Positions 8,337-17,490 of a stretch of 64,000 nt of DNA are shown here, piece after piece (within the stretch, counting starts at the first letter, position 1; each line of letters begins with the position of its first letter). A program made the translations under genes and the position numbers. The stretch is taken from NCBI GenBank assembly GCA_041946825.1, contig JBHGBD010000016.1, forward strand, positions 1-64,000. The letters are read 5' to 3'. This DNA is from CAZTHM01 sp041946825. GTDB taxonomy: Bacteria; Acidobacteriota; Terriglobia; UBA7540. Below the pieces are notes generated by a model. It was not told the DNA's origin. It was given only the letters and a program-made list of their open reading frames with translations, and made no database searches.

Positions 8337-8362
8337 GGGGAGGCTTGTGCCTCCCCATTTTC
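8337..8362 (+). terminator. Intrinsic terminator after atpE
   Basis: Perfect 8-bp stem GGGGAGGC / GCCTCCCC (8337-8344 with 8349-8356), loop TTGT, then a T-rich tract (ATTTTC). It ends the plus-strand nuo-atp transcript 27 bases after atpE. The opposite strand lacks a T tract, so it should not terminate the convergent nuo operon efficiently. Confidence 0.88.
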
Positions 8363-8392
8363 TTTGTTTGTGATGAGGCGAGGTTATGACCT

Positions 8393-9850
8393 TCAGGGCA
8401 GGGGATTGCCCGCAAGGCTCGTGAGAAAGAGGAAATCGCCGGGGGAGAGTCCCAGATAGAATATTCCCACAATGCTGACCGCCAGAGACACTCTCAACGC
8501 CCAAGGCAGCGGCACGCTGAGGGCTCGGGGGGGACCTTCGCTCATATACATCACGACGATTAAACGAAAGTAGTAATACACCGAAACCACGCTCATGAGC
8601 AACGCGATGACCGTCAGGCCTACGAGATTCGCGTGCAGAGCGGCGCGAAAGAGATAGAACTTCCCGAAAAATCCCGCCGTCGTCGGAAAGCCTGCGAGCG
8701 ACAACATCAACACGGTCAAACAGGCGGCAACGCCCGGGCGTTCGTAACCCAGCCCGGCGAAATCCTCGATGCGCGTCCACCGTTCTCCCGTTCCGGAAAG
8801 GTGCGCAATGAGGAGGAACGCGGCGGCGTTCATCAGAGCGTAGACTGTAAGATAGAAGAGTACCGGGATGGTTCCTTCCTTCGGTCCCGCCGCGATTCCC
8901 ACCAGAAGGTATCCGGCGTGCGCGATGGCGGAGTAGGCGAGAAGGCGCTTGACGTTGTCCTGCCATAGCGCCGCGAGATTGCCGATGCAGATCGTCAGGA
9001 CCGCAGAAATCCAGATCAGCCAAAAACCGACTGATCCCGCCGAGGGAAACGCGCCGAGGAAGAGTCGGACGAGGATGGCGAATGCGGCGGCTTTGGGGCC
9101 TACGGAGAGGAACGCGGTGACCGGCGCGGGCGCTCCCTGATAAACGTCCGGCGTCCAGACGTGAAAAGGAACAGTGGAGACTTTGAAGGCAATGCCGATG
9201 AATATCAGAACCAACGCCGCCCAGCCGAATTCCGGCCAGTGGGCTCCTCCCTCGTAGCTCGCCAGCCGTTCGCGCAGTACGAGGAGATTGGTGGTTCCTG
9301 TCAGGCCATAGAAGAAGGCAATCCCGTACAGAAAAAACGCCGTGGCAAATGAACCGAGGAGGAAGTATTTGAGTGAAGCTTCGTTAGCAAGCGCATCGTG
9401 CCGCTTGAAACCTGCCAAAACATAGGTCGAGAGCGACGAAATCTCCAGGCCCAGGAAAATCATCATGAGCTCTGTGGAGGAGGCCATGAAACACATTCCC
9501 ACCGTGGCCATCAGAACCAGCGCATAAAACTCCCCATGATGGATATGGTCGCGTTCGAGGTAATCGAAGGAACCCAGAAGTGTGAGGCCAGCGACGAGCA
9601 GGAAGAGCATGATGAAATAGAGGCTGAAGCGATCCGCGGCAACGCCCCCGCCGAAAGCCATACCGGGCGAGTAAGACATCCGGACCGTGGCGGCGCCCGC
9701 GGCGATAACCGCAAATAGCGAGAACCAACCCAACAAAGATTTGCGCCCGGGGGGCAGGAACGGTTCGAAAACCATCACCAGAATGGCGAACCCGGCCAGG
9801 ACAATTTCCGGCAGAATTCGAAGGAGGTCGCTCGGCTGAACGGTGATCAC
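8393..9850 (-). CDS. nuoN: NADH-quinone oxidoreductase subunit N (second set)
   Basis: Antiporter-like membrane subunit of complex I, 485 residues, last gene of the minus-strand nuo operon. It has LGLEISSLSTYVLAGFKRHD, NEASLKYFLLGSFATAFFLYG and FKVSTVPFHVWTPDVYQGAP, all typical of NuoN, and the helix LLAYSAIAHAGYLLVG. It differs from the first-set NuoN in many positions, so this is an old paralogue and not a recent duplication. Its start overlaps the nuoM stop by four bases. Confidence 0.97.
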   Translation of the reverse strand: MITVQPSDLLRILPEIVLAGFAILVMVFEPFLPPGRKSLLGWFSLFAVIAAGAATVRMSYSPGMAFGGGVAADRFSLYFIMLFLLVAGLTLLGSFDYLERDHIHHGEFYALVLMATVGMCFMASSTELMMIFLGLEISSLSTYVLAGFKRHDALANEASLKYFLLGSFATAFFLYGIAFFYGLTGTTNLLVLRERLASYEGGAHWPEFGWAALVLIFIGIAFKVSTVPFHVWTPDVYQGAPAPVTAFLSVGPKAAAFAILVRLFLGAFPSAGSVGFWLIWISAVLTICIGNLAALWQDNVKRLLAYSAIAHAGYLLVGIAAGPKEGTIPVLFYLTVYALMNAAAFLLIAHLSGTGERWTRIEDFAGLGYERPGVAACLTVLMLSLAGFPTTAGFFGKFYLFRAALHANLVGLTVIALLMSVVSVYYYFRLIVVMYMSEGPPRALSVPLPWALRVSLAVSIVGIFYLGLSPGDFLFLTSLAGNPLP

Positions 9851-11388
9851 CGGGTTCCCTCCCGAGGTGAGGACGGCTCCATCAACGCAAAAGATGGTTC
9901 GCTGCTCTTAATCCGATAGATGACCTGTGCCACACTGTGGTCCAGTTTCCGCAGGAAGAGCCGGGGATAGATACCCATACCCAGGATGACGAGGACAATC
10001 GTGACCAGGATAAGCTTCTCGCGACCTGTGAGGTCAGGCACGCTGCGATTCTTGTCGTCGGTAACTTCGCCAAAAAACACCCGCTGATACATCCAGAGCA
10101 GGTAAACGGCTGCCAGCACGACTCCAACGGCCGCCAGCGCTGCGTAGACCGCGCTGACACGAAACGCCCCGATGATGATGAGGAACTCTCCCACAAAACC
10201 GTTGAGGATGGGAAGGCCGAGTGAAGAAAGCGCGACGATCATGAAGAACGCGCTGTAAACCGGAAGCGTCGTCGCGAGACCGCCGAAATCCTTAATCAAA
10301 CGCGTGTGCCGCCGGTCGTAGAGCATCCCTACGAGGATGAAAAGCGCGCCGGTTGAAACTCCATGATTGCACATCTGGTAGATCGCGCCTTCCATGCCGG
10401 TCGCGGTGAATGTAAAGATTCCGAGAACCACGAATCCCAGGTGCGCGACGGAGGAATAGGCCACAAGTTTTTTCATGTCCGGCTGGACCATCGCCACGAG
10501 CGACCCGTAGAGAATGCCAATGATGGCGAGAATGCAGATGAACGGCGCGAAGGCCTGGGAGGCTTCAGGAAAGAGCGGCAGGCAAAATCGCAGCATCCCG
10601 TAAGTGCCCATTTTCAGCAACACACCGGCCAGGATCACCGAGCCCGCCGTTGGGGCCTCGACGTGCGCGTCGGGGAGCCAGGTGTGGAAGGGGAACATCG
10701 GGACCTTAATGGCGAAGGCCAGGAAGAACGCAAGGAACAACCACGTCTGCGCCGACCCGGAAAGAATCTGCACTCCTCCGGCAAGCTGACGGGTAATGAT
10801 CTCGAGATCGAATGTTCCCGTAACGTTGTAAAGGTACAGGATCCCCACCAGCATCAGCGCGGACCCGAGCATGGTGTATAGGATGAATTTGATTGCTGCG
10901 TATACTCGTCGCTCGTGGCCCCACACGCCGATCAGGAAATACATGGGGATGAGCATTGCTTCCCAGAAGACAAAAAACAAAAACAGGTTCAGCGAAATGA
11001 ACACTCCGATCATCCCGGTTTCGAGGGCCAGAAGAAAGAGGAAGAATTCTTTAACGTGGCGCGTAATGCTGGTCCACGAAGCGAGCACCGCGAGCGGCGT
11101 CAGGAAGGCGGTTAACAGAATAAGAAGAAGACTCAGACCATCGATGCCCACGTGGTAACTGATGGGTGGCGTGCTGATCCACGGGTGGTGCTCGACAAAC
11201 TGCATTCCCGGCTGATGGCCGCTGAAGCCGATAAAGATGTAGATGGCGAGCGCCAAAACAATGATCGAGGATCCCAATGCCACTCGGCGGATCTGGGATT
11301 CACGCCGCGTGAACGTGATGAGGACCGCCCCTGCCAGCGGCAGGAAGGTGAGCACGGTCAGAGTATGAGTGGCCAGCCAGGGAATCAT
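9847..11388 (-). CDS. nuoM: NADH-quinone oxidoreductase subunit M (second set)
   Basis: Antiporter-like subunit of complex I, 513 residues. Signatures: FWEAMLIPMYFLIGVWGHE (conserved glutamate) and KVPMFPFHTWLPDAHVEAPT with AGVLLKMGTYGMLRF. It ends without the Ala/Pro-rich tail of the first-set NuoM. Coupled by a 4-base overlap to nuoN and 39 bases downstream of nuoL. Confidence 0.97.
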   Translation of the reverse strand: MIPWLATHTLTVLTFLPLAGAVLITFTRRESQIRRVALGSSIIVLALAIYIFIGFSGHQPGMQFVEHHPWISTPPISYHVGIDGLSLLLILLTAFLTPLAVLASWTSITRHVKEFFLFLLALETGMIGVFISLNLFLFFVFWEAMLIPMYFLIGVWGHERRVYAAIKFILYTMLGSALMLVGILYLYNVTGTFDLEIITRQLAGGVQILSGSAQTWLFLAFFLAFAIKVPMFPFHTWLPDAHVEAPTAGSVILAGVLLKMGTYGMLRFCLPLFPEASQAFAPFICILAIIGILYGSLVAMVQPDMKKLVAYSSVAHLGFVVLGIFTFTATGMEGAIYQMCNHGVSTGALFILVGMLYDRRHTRLIKDFGGLATTLPVYSAFFMIVALSSLGLPILNGFVGEFLIIIGAFRVSAVYAALAAVGVVLAAVYLLWMYQRVFFGEVTDDKNRSVPDLTGREKLILVTIVLVILGMGIYPRLFLRKLDHSVAQVIYRIKSSEPSFALMEPSSPREGTR

Positions 11389-11427
11389 CTGAGAAGCCGT
11401 TTGACGAATTGAATTTGTATTAAAGTC

Positions 11428-13371
11428 CTAGTGCAAAAGCACGTAGCCAAGCCAAAGAACCGCACCGAGCAATATCCACGCCGCATAGCTGCGCAGGTTG
11501 CCGGATTGAATTCGCCGCAAAACTCCGCCGGCGCCGGTGGTCACTTCAGCGCTGCCGTTTACCAATACGCCGTCTATCGCGCCGGCGTCCGCCGCACGCC
11601 AAAGCAGCGAGTTGGAACTCCGCTTGATCGGTCCGACAAAGAGCCAATCGTAGATTTCATCCACGTAATACTTCCGGATCAAGACTTGGTAGACACCCTC
11701 AAAGCGGCCGGCCAGATAGTCGGGCCATCCCGTGGACTTCACATAGAACCACCAGGCCAGCAGGATGCCCGCCGCCGCGATGGCAACGGAGATTCCCATC
11801 ACGCCCAATGCACTGAGTTGCTCCGTACGGGGCCGCAATGTCGACGCGCGCAGCAGGGCCTCGGATGGGCCGAATACCGGTTCAAGGTAGCGCCCAAACC
11901 AGTCGCTTCCACCCAGCGCGGGCGGTATGCCTGCGTAACCCACGACGACCGAAAAGAACGACAAGGCCACGAGCGGCCAGGTCATCTTCCGGCCGCTTTC
12001 ATGGGCGTGATGCTCGACGGTGGGCTCCATCCGCGACGGCCCGTGAAAGGTGAGGAGCAGCGCGCGAAACATGTAGAACGCGGTCAAGCCGGCGGTCAGG
12101 GCGGCGAGCCAGAAGAACCAGGGGCCGCCCAGCGGGCCTTCATAGGCTCCCGCGAGAATCGCGTCCTTGCTGAAGAAGCCCGAAAGCAGCGGCACCCCGC
12201 TGATCGCCAGTGTCGCAACAAGGAATGTGGCCCAGGTGGTTTTCATGACGCGACGCAGGCCGCCCATTTTTCGCACATCGAGCTCGCCGCTCAAGGCGTG
12301 CATCACGCTGCCCGCGGCGAGAAACAGCAGGGACTTGAAGAACGCGTGCGTCATCAGGTGAAAGATCCCAGCGGAAAACACTCCCACGCCGCAACCCACA
12401 AACATGTAACCCAGCTGGCTGATCGTGGAATAAGCGAGGATGCGTTTGAGATCATTCTGCGTCAGGGCAATGGTGGCGGCAAAGAACGCCGTCAGGCATC
12501 CGATCATCGCAACCGTCCCAAGCGCTTCCGGGGCATGGGAGAAGATGACGTTCGAGCGCGCGACCAGGTAGACGCCGGCGGTCACCATCGTGGCGGCGTG
12601 AATCAGGGCGCTGACGGGAGTCGGGCCCTCCATCGCGTCGGGGAGCCAGACGAAAAGCGGGAGCTGGGCGGATTTTCCCACCGCCCCCAGAAACAATAAC
12701 AATCCGACTGCGTTTAACGTGCCGGACATCTGTCCGGGAGGGAGCTCTCCAACGCGCGCGAAAACATAGTGGAAATCCGCCGAACCGAACGTCCAGAAAA
12801 TGAGGGCCACCGCCAGCGTGAACCCCACGTCGCCGATGCGGGTAACGATGAACGCCTTTTTGCCGGCGTCGGAGGCGGACTTCTTGCGGAAATAAAATCC
12901 GATCAGCAAATAGGAACAAAGGCCGACGCCCTCCCAGCCGACGAACATCAAGGGGTAGTTCGCCGCCGTGACCAGCGTCAGCATCATGAAGAGGAACAAG
13001 TTGAGATAGGCAAAGAAGCGGTAATATCCGCCTTCATGCTCCATGTACCCGCGCGAGTAGAGGTGGATCAGAAACGAAACCAGCGCGACGGTTACCGTCA
13101 TGACCAGCGTCAGGCGGTCATAATAAAGCGCGAAGTCGGCACGAAACGCGCCTGCCTCGAGCCATGGGAAGTATTTCCGGATATACGGCTCGGGATTTGT
13201 CGCCAGGGTCGAGTAAACCCATGCGGAAGCCAGGGCGAAGATCAAGGAGAGCCCCGAAGCACCGCAGGCAATTGTCGAAATGACGGGCTGGGAAAAGCGC
13301 CGTCCGAAGATGCCGTTCAGGGCGGCCCCGGCAAGCGGTGGAAGCAGAATGAGCAGAAGCAGAAGATCCAT
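11428..13371 (-). CDS. nuoL: NADH-quinone oxidoreductase subunit L (second set)
   Basis: Largest antiporter-like subunit of complex I, 647 residues, about 30 shorter than its plus-strand paralogue. GWEGVGLCSYLLIGFYFRKK, GKSAQLPLFVWLPDAMEGP and ALIHAATMVTAGVYLVARS are all present, and the C-terminal region contains the lateral-helix part with HHAHESG. A long antisense open frame (11431-12699) is only a shadow of this gene. Confidence 0.97.
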   Translation of the reverse strand: MDLLLLLILLPPLAGAALNGIFGRRFSQPVISTIACGASGLSLIFALASAWVYSTLATNPEPYIRKYFPWLEAGAFRADFALYYDRLTLVMTVTVALVSFLIHLYSRGYMEHEGGYYRFFAYLNLFLFMMLTLVTAANYPLMFVGWEGVGLCSYLLIGFYFRKKSASDAGKKAFIVTRIGDVGFTLAVALIFWTFGSADFHYVFARVGELPPGQMSGTLNAVGLLLFLGAVGKSAQLPLFVWLPDAMEGPTPVSALIHAATMVTAGVYLVARSNVIFSHAPEALGTVAMIGCLTAFFAATIALTQNDLKRILAYSTISQLGYMFVGCGVGVFSAGIFHLMTHAFFKSLLFLAAGSVMHALSGELDVRKMGGLRRVMKTTWATFLVATLAISGVPLLSGFFSKDAILAGAYEGPLGGPWFFWLAALTAGLTAFYMFRALLLTFHGPSRMEPTVEHHAHESGRKMTWPLVALSFFSVVVGYAGIPPALGGSDWFGRYLEPVFGPSEALLRASTLRPRTEQLSALGVMGISVAIAAAGILLAWWFYVKSTGWPDYLAGRFEGVYQVLIRKYYVDEIYDWLFVGPIKRSSNSLLWRAADAGAIDGVLVNGSAEVTTGAGGVLRRIQSGNLRSYAAWILLGAVLWLGYVLLH

Positions 13372-13415
13372 TGTTTGACCACGCCGGCGGGCAGGAAAGG
13401 CCCGCGGCGTGCCGT

Positions 13416-13721
13416 TTACAACTTCATTGAGTCCAGGTCGTCAATGCTGAGCGATCCGCGGTTGCGCTGGACGGCAATGATGATAGCCAGGCCGACAGCC
13501 GCCTCGGAGGCCGCGACCACAATGACGAAGAAGACAAAGATCTGGCCGTCCAGGTTTCCGAGAAAGCGCGAAAACGCGACAAACGCCAGGTTCACCGCGT
13601 TCAGCATCAGCTCAATGCACATGAAGATCGTGATGATATTCCGCCGGATGATAAAACCCGCCACTCCCAGCGAGAAGAGGATCACGCTGAGCGCCAGGAT
13701 GTGAGCGAGGGGAACCGTCAT
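13416..13721 (-). CDS. nuoK: NADH-quinone oxidoreductase subunit K (second set)
   Basis: 101-residue membrane subunit with three helices. The conserved glutamates are at 37 (MCIELMLNAVN) and 73 (VAASEAAVG). The ATG at 13721 is chosen over an upstream in-frame start at 13766 because it gives the normal NuoK length and removes a 38-base overlap with nuoJ. Confidence 0.95.
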   Translation of the reverse strand: MTVPLAHILALSVILFSLGVAGFIIRRNIITIFMCIELMLNAVNLAFVAFSRFLGNLDGQIFVFFVIVVAASEAAVGLAIIIAVQRNRGSLSIDDLDSMKL

Positions 13722-13728
13722 CAGGACC

Positions 13729-14220
13729 TCACGCTTGTTTCTTCGCCAGGACAATTGCGCCCACAATGGCGACCAGTATCAGGATCGACGTCACTTCAAA
13801 AGGCAAAACGTAATTGCGAAACAGTAACTCGCCGATGGCGCGCGGGCCGCCGGCGGCGTGCGGCGCGCCAACTGTCCGATCGGGCGGGAAATGCCGCCAG
13901 ATGGCGTACAAAACCTCGCAGAGGAAAACACCCAGGAGCGGCACGCCGAGAATTTTGGCCACCCGGCTCCGGTCCGTGGGCTCCTCTCGATGAGCGTTCA
14001 GCAACATGATCACCAAAACGAACAGCACCATGATCGCGCCGGCGTAGACGATGACCTGGACGACGGCAAGGAATTCCGCGCCGAGAAGCAGATAGACGAC
14101 CGCCAGCGAGCACAACACCACAATCAACGACAACGCGCTGTACACCGGGGTTCTCTGCAGGATGACACTGAGTCCCGCGAGGATCGTGACCGCGGCGAAG
14201 ATGTAGAACAGTGCTGCCAT
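13729..14220 (-). CDS. nuoJ: NADH-quinone oxidoreductase subunit J (second set)
   Basis: 163-residue membrane subunit with about five helices and the NuoJ segment VVQVIVYAGAIMVLFVLVIM. It begins only five bases after nuoH, which leaves no space for the nuoI gene that normally sits between nuoH and nuoJ. Confidence 0.94.
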   Translation of the reverse strand: MAALFYIFAAVTILAGLSVILQRTPVYSALSLIVVLCSLAVVYLLLGAEFLAVVQVIVYAGAIMVLFVLVIMLLNAHREEPTDRSRVAKILGVPLLGVFLCEVLYAIWRHFPPDRTVGAPHAAGGPRAIGELLFRNYVLPFEVTSILILVAIVGAIVLAKKQA

Positions 14221-14225
14221 CGAAA

Positions 14226-15236
14226 TTAGGAGCTGCGAAGCGCCAAAACCAAGCCGGTCACTAAGACATTCAACAGACCGACGGGAAGCAGGAATTTCCA
14301 GCCGAAAGCCATCAATTGATCGTAACGGAAGCGCGGAAGTGTTCCGCGAATCCAGATGTAGACAAAGAGAAAGCAGAAGACCTTAAGACAAAACCAGCCC
14401 ACGGGAAGCAGCGAACGCAGAATCGGCGGCCCCAATACCGGTCCAAGCCAGCCTCCGAAAAACAACAGGGTCGCCAGGCACGACACCGTTACGATATTCG
14501 CGTACTCGGCGATGAAGAACATGGCGAACTTGAAGCTGCTGTATTCGGTGTGAAACCCTCCCACCAATTCCGATTCGCCCTCGGGCAAGTCGAAGGGCAC
14601 GCGGTTGGTTTCCGCCACAGCAGCGGTAAAGTAGATGAGGAAACCCACAGGTTGCCGGACAATATTCCAGAGATCCCGCTGGCCCTCGACGATCTCGCGC
14701 AAGCTGAGACTGCCCGCGATCATCACAACGCCCAGCAGGCCGAGGCCGAGAGAAAGCTCGTAGCTGATCATCTGCGCGGAAGAGCGCAGCCCGCCCAGCA
14801 GCGGGTATTTGCTGTTCGACGACCAACCCGCCAACGCCACGCCGTAAACGCCCAGGGATGTGACCGCCAGAACAAAGAGCAGCCCGACGTTCAGATCGGT
14901 AATCTGAAAGCGCAATGTTTCGCCGGCGATCGTAATGGATTCGCCGAAGGGAATCACCGCAATCGAGAGAAACGCCAGGGTGAAGGCCATGAAGGGCGCC
15001 AGCCAGAAGACCACGCGATCAACTTCCGAGGGGACGAAATCCTCTTTGAAAAGGAACTTGAGCCCGTCCGCCAGCGGCTGGAGCAGACCGTGCGGGCCGA
15101 CGAGATAAGGTCCCCAACGCGACTGGATGCGCGCAACGACTTTGCGTTCGAGCCACACCGCATAGGCGACCGTGGTCAGCAGGGCGACCAGAACCACGGC
15201 GATCCTGACGAGAATGAAAAAGATTGAATCCATCAT
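14226..15236 (-). CDS. nuoH: NADH-quinone oxidoreductase subunit H (second set)
   Basis: Membrane subunit at the junction of the two complex I arms; lines the quinone chamber. Conserved segments include ERKVVARIQSRWGPYLVGPHG near the N-terminus, EDFVPSEVDR, and FDLPEGESELVGGFHTEYS with the acidic loop. The start is set at ATG 15236, giving the usual MMDSIFF-type N-terminus of 336 residues; an in-frame start at 15254 would overlap the end of nuoG by 17 bases and is less likely. Confidence 0.95.
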   Translation of the reverse strand: MMDSIFFILVRIAVVLVALLTTVAYAVWLERKVVARIQSRWGPYLVGPHGLLQPLADGLKFLFKEDFVPSEVDRVVFWLAPFMAFTLAFLSIAVIPFGESITIAGETLRFQITDLNVGLLFVLAVTSLGVYGVALAGWSSNSKYPLLGGLRSSAQMISYELSLGLGLLGVVMIAGSLSLREIVEGQRDLWNIVRQPVGFLIYFTAAVAETNRVPFDLPEGESELVGGFHTEYSSFKFAMFFIAEYANIVTVSCLATLLFFGGWLGPVLGPPILRSLLPVGWFCLKVFCFLFVYIWIRGTLPRFRYDQLMAFGWKFLLPVGLLNVLVTGLVLALRSS

Positions 15237-15237
15237 T

Positions 15238-17469
15238 TCAGAAGACATGGCCAAAGGGTTTCTTGGCTTCGTCCACCGAATTCAGCGCCCAACTGTACTG
15301 ACTTAGACCTCCGGAAGTGAACAGCGAATCGCGCGATGAAAAGACCAAATCCGGCCGCTCGAGTTCCGGCGGCAGTCCCCGGGGTTGAGTGCTGACCGCG
15401 CTCCCTACCAGCAGGCCGGGAAGGGGAATCGCGTAGCCCGGAACCAGCGCAATGATTTCGCGTAGCACATCGTCAGCCGACTGATAGGACCACTTCTGCC
15501 CGAACAGTCCTGCCAGGGCGAGCAGGATTTCGAGGTCGCTCCGAGTTCCCGCTTTGCGCATGGTTTTCCTGATAGCCTGCACTTCGCCGAAAGTGTTGGT
15601 GACCGTCCCCGATTTTTCGGCGAAGCTCGCAGCAGGCACCACCACATCAGCGAGTCGCGTCGTCTCGGTGGGGAAGAGTTCCGACACAAAAAGGAACTCC
15701 AGCTTCCCGAGATCTTCCTTTCCGAGCCGCAGAGTTCTTACGGGATTTGATCCGAAGACCAGCAGCGCCCGGATCCCGCCGGAACGAATCCCGTCAACGA
15801 TTTCCCGGAGATTCATCCCCGGATTCGTAGGGATTTTATTCCCCCACGCAGATTCGAACGCATGGCGCGCTGTAACCTGCGAGGTAGAGGAGTACCCGGG
15901 CAGAGCATTTGGGAGCAACCCCATATCCGCGGCGCCGCGGGAGTTGACGTAATCGCCGAGCGCCGCGAAGCGCGTCGAGCCCGGTAGGGTCAGACCCCAT
16001 CGCACGAGCGCCCCGACGGCATCGCCCTGAATCTCATCGCCGAAGATGATAAGGGTGTCAGACTCCTTCCCCAGCTTTTCCCGCAGGGCATTCAGCTCGT
16101 TCTGGCCCCCATCGCAGAGGCCTTCGGGAGCCGTGGCGCCCCCCGCCAGCACACGCACGGCGTCTCCTTCGCCGCCGGTTCGAACTTTCAGATAGTGAGC
16201 AGCCTGGCGGCGGAGTTTGATTTCCCGGCTGTTGATGACGTACAGCCGCGCGCCGTGCTGCCGAACCGCCTGGCGAATCTGATAGGCGACCAGTGGATGC
16301 TGGTGAGTGGGGTCGTTGCCAATCAACAGAATACTGGACGCGCGGAACGCGTCCTCCATCTTCGCGTAGCGATCGTTCGCTCCTGCTGCTGTCAGCGCAC
16401 GAACCAGGGAAGGGAAGTCCGCAGTACGGTGATGGTCAAGGTTGTTGGTCCCGAGCACGGTGCGGGCGAACCGGCCAAGAAGGTAATTCTCCTCGTTGGT
16501 CGTTCGATTGGAGCCGATAACCGCCACGGACTGCGGGCCATGTTGAGCGATGACGGATTTCAAGCGCTCGACGGTTTGGCTCAGCGCTTGCTCCCAGGTG
16601 GTCTCGGCCTGCGTTCCATCTGTCCGGAGCAGCGGCGCTGTCAGGCGCTGTTTGCTGTTGACGAAATCCCAGCCGAACCGGCCCTTCACGCAGAGAAATT
16701 CGCTGTTGAGGCCGGAATGGTCACGATTGTTGGCGCGGATGATTTCATTGTTGCGAACCGAAAGCGTGGTCTTGCAGCCGTCGCCGCAGTGGCCGCAGAT
16801 CGTCCCCGTGTAGGTGACTTCCCATGGGCGCGTTTTGTAGCGATAAGTTCCGCTCGTCAGTGCGCCGACGGGGCAGATGTCGATACAGGCGCCGCACTCT
16901 TCACATTCCAGCTTGTCGCCGCGGTTGGGGATGATCTCGCTGTGCGCGCCGCGGAAGCCGATTCCATACGCGTTGACGTCTATGCCTTCATCGCAAACAC
17001 GGATGCAGCGGTAGCAGAGAATGCAGCGCGGCCGGTCGTAGAAGACCAGGTTGGAAAATTTCCTCTCTTCCTCGTGAAGCTTGCTTTCGAGGAAACGCGA
17101 TTCGGCGGCGCCGTAGCGAAAGACCGCGTCCTGAAGTTCGCATTCGCCGCCCTTATCGCACACGGGGCAGTCGAGCGGGTGGTTGGTGAGAACAAACTCC
17201 AGCATCGCTTTTCTGCCATTCACCACTTCCGGAGTGTCCGTGTGGACGACCATGCCGTTCGTCACCACCGTGGTGCAGGCGGTCTGCAATTTGGGCATTT
17301 TCTCGATGGCCACCAGACACATCCGGCAGGCGCCCTGCAACGCCAGGCCAGGGTAGTAGCAGAAGGAAGGTACCTCGATCCCGACCTGTTTCGCGGCCTC
17401 GATCAGCAATGTGCCGGCGGGGACCGTGACCGGCTTATGGTCAATCGTCAGTGTGATCGGGTCAGGCAT
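15238..17469 (-). CDS. nuoG: NADH-quinone oxidoreductase subunit G (second set)
   Basis: Iron-sulfur subunit of the peripheral arm, 743 residues. N-terminal [2Fe-2S] ligands Cys37, Cys48, Cys51 and Cys65; His97, Cys101, Cys104 and Cys110 for cluster N5; two ferredoxin-like CxxCxxC motifs (CILCYRCIRVC and CEECGACIDIC) for N4-type clusters. A molybdopterin-oxidoreductase-like domain starts at CGHCGDGC, which with a further Cys retains the extra N7-type site. The long antisense reading frame on the other strand (16195-18117) is a shadow. Confidence 0.96.
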   Translation of the reverse strand: MPDPITLTIDHKPVTVPAGTLLIEAAKQVGIEVPSFCYYPGLALQGACRMCLVAIEKMPKLQTACTTVVTNGMVVHTDTPEVVNGRKAMLEFVLTNHPLDCPVCDKGGECELQDAVFRYGAAESRFLESKLHEEERKFSNLVFYDRPRCILCYRCIRVCDEGIDVNAYGIGFRGAHSEIIPNRGDKLECEECGACIDICPVGALTSGTYRYKTRPWEVTYTGTICGHCGDGCKTTLSVRNNEIIRANNRDHSGLNSEFLCVKGRFGWDFVNSKQRLTAPLLRTDGTQAETTWEQALSQTVERLKSVIAQHGPQSVAVIGSNRTTNEENYLLGRFARTVLGTNNLDHHRTADFPSLVRALTAAGANDRYAKMEDAFRASSILLIGNDPTHQHPLVAYQIRQAVRQHGARLYVINSREIKLRRQAAHYLKVRTGGEGDAVRVLAGGATAPEGLCDGGQNELNALREKLGKESDTLIIFGDEIQGDAVGALVRWGLTLPGSTRFAALGDYVNSRGAADMGLLPNALPGYSSTSQVTARHAFESAWGNKIPTNPGMNLREIVDGIRSGGIRALLVFGSNPVRTLRLGKEDLGKLEFLFVSELFPTETTRLADVVVPAASFAEKSGTVTNTFGEVQAIRKTMRKAGTRSDLEILLALAGLFGQKWSYQSADDVLREIIALVPGYAIPLPGLLVGSAVSTQPRGLPPELERPDLVFSSRDSLFTSGGLSQYSWALNSVDEAKKPFGHVF

Positions 17470-17490
17470 GTTTCTTGCGGTTCAGATCGC

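Noticed and set aside
11431..12699. 422-codon open frame antisense to nuoL
   Set aside because: Shadow frame, Arg/Gly/His-rich composition, no domain.
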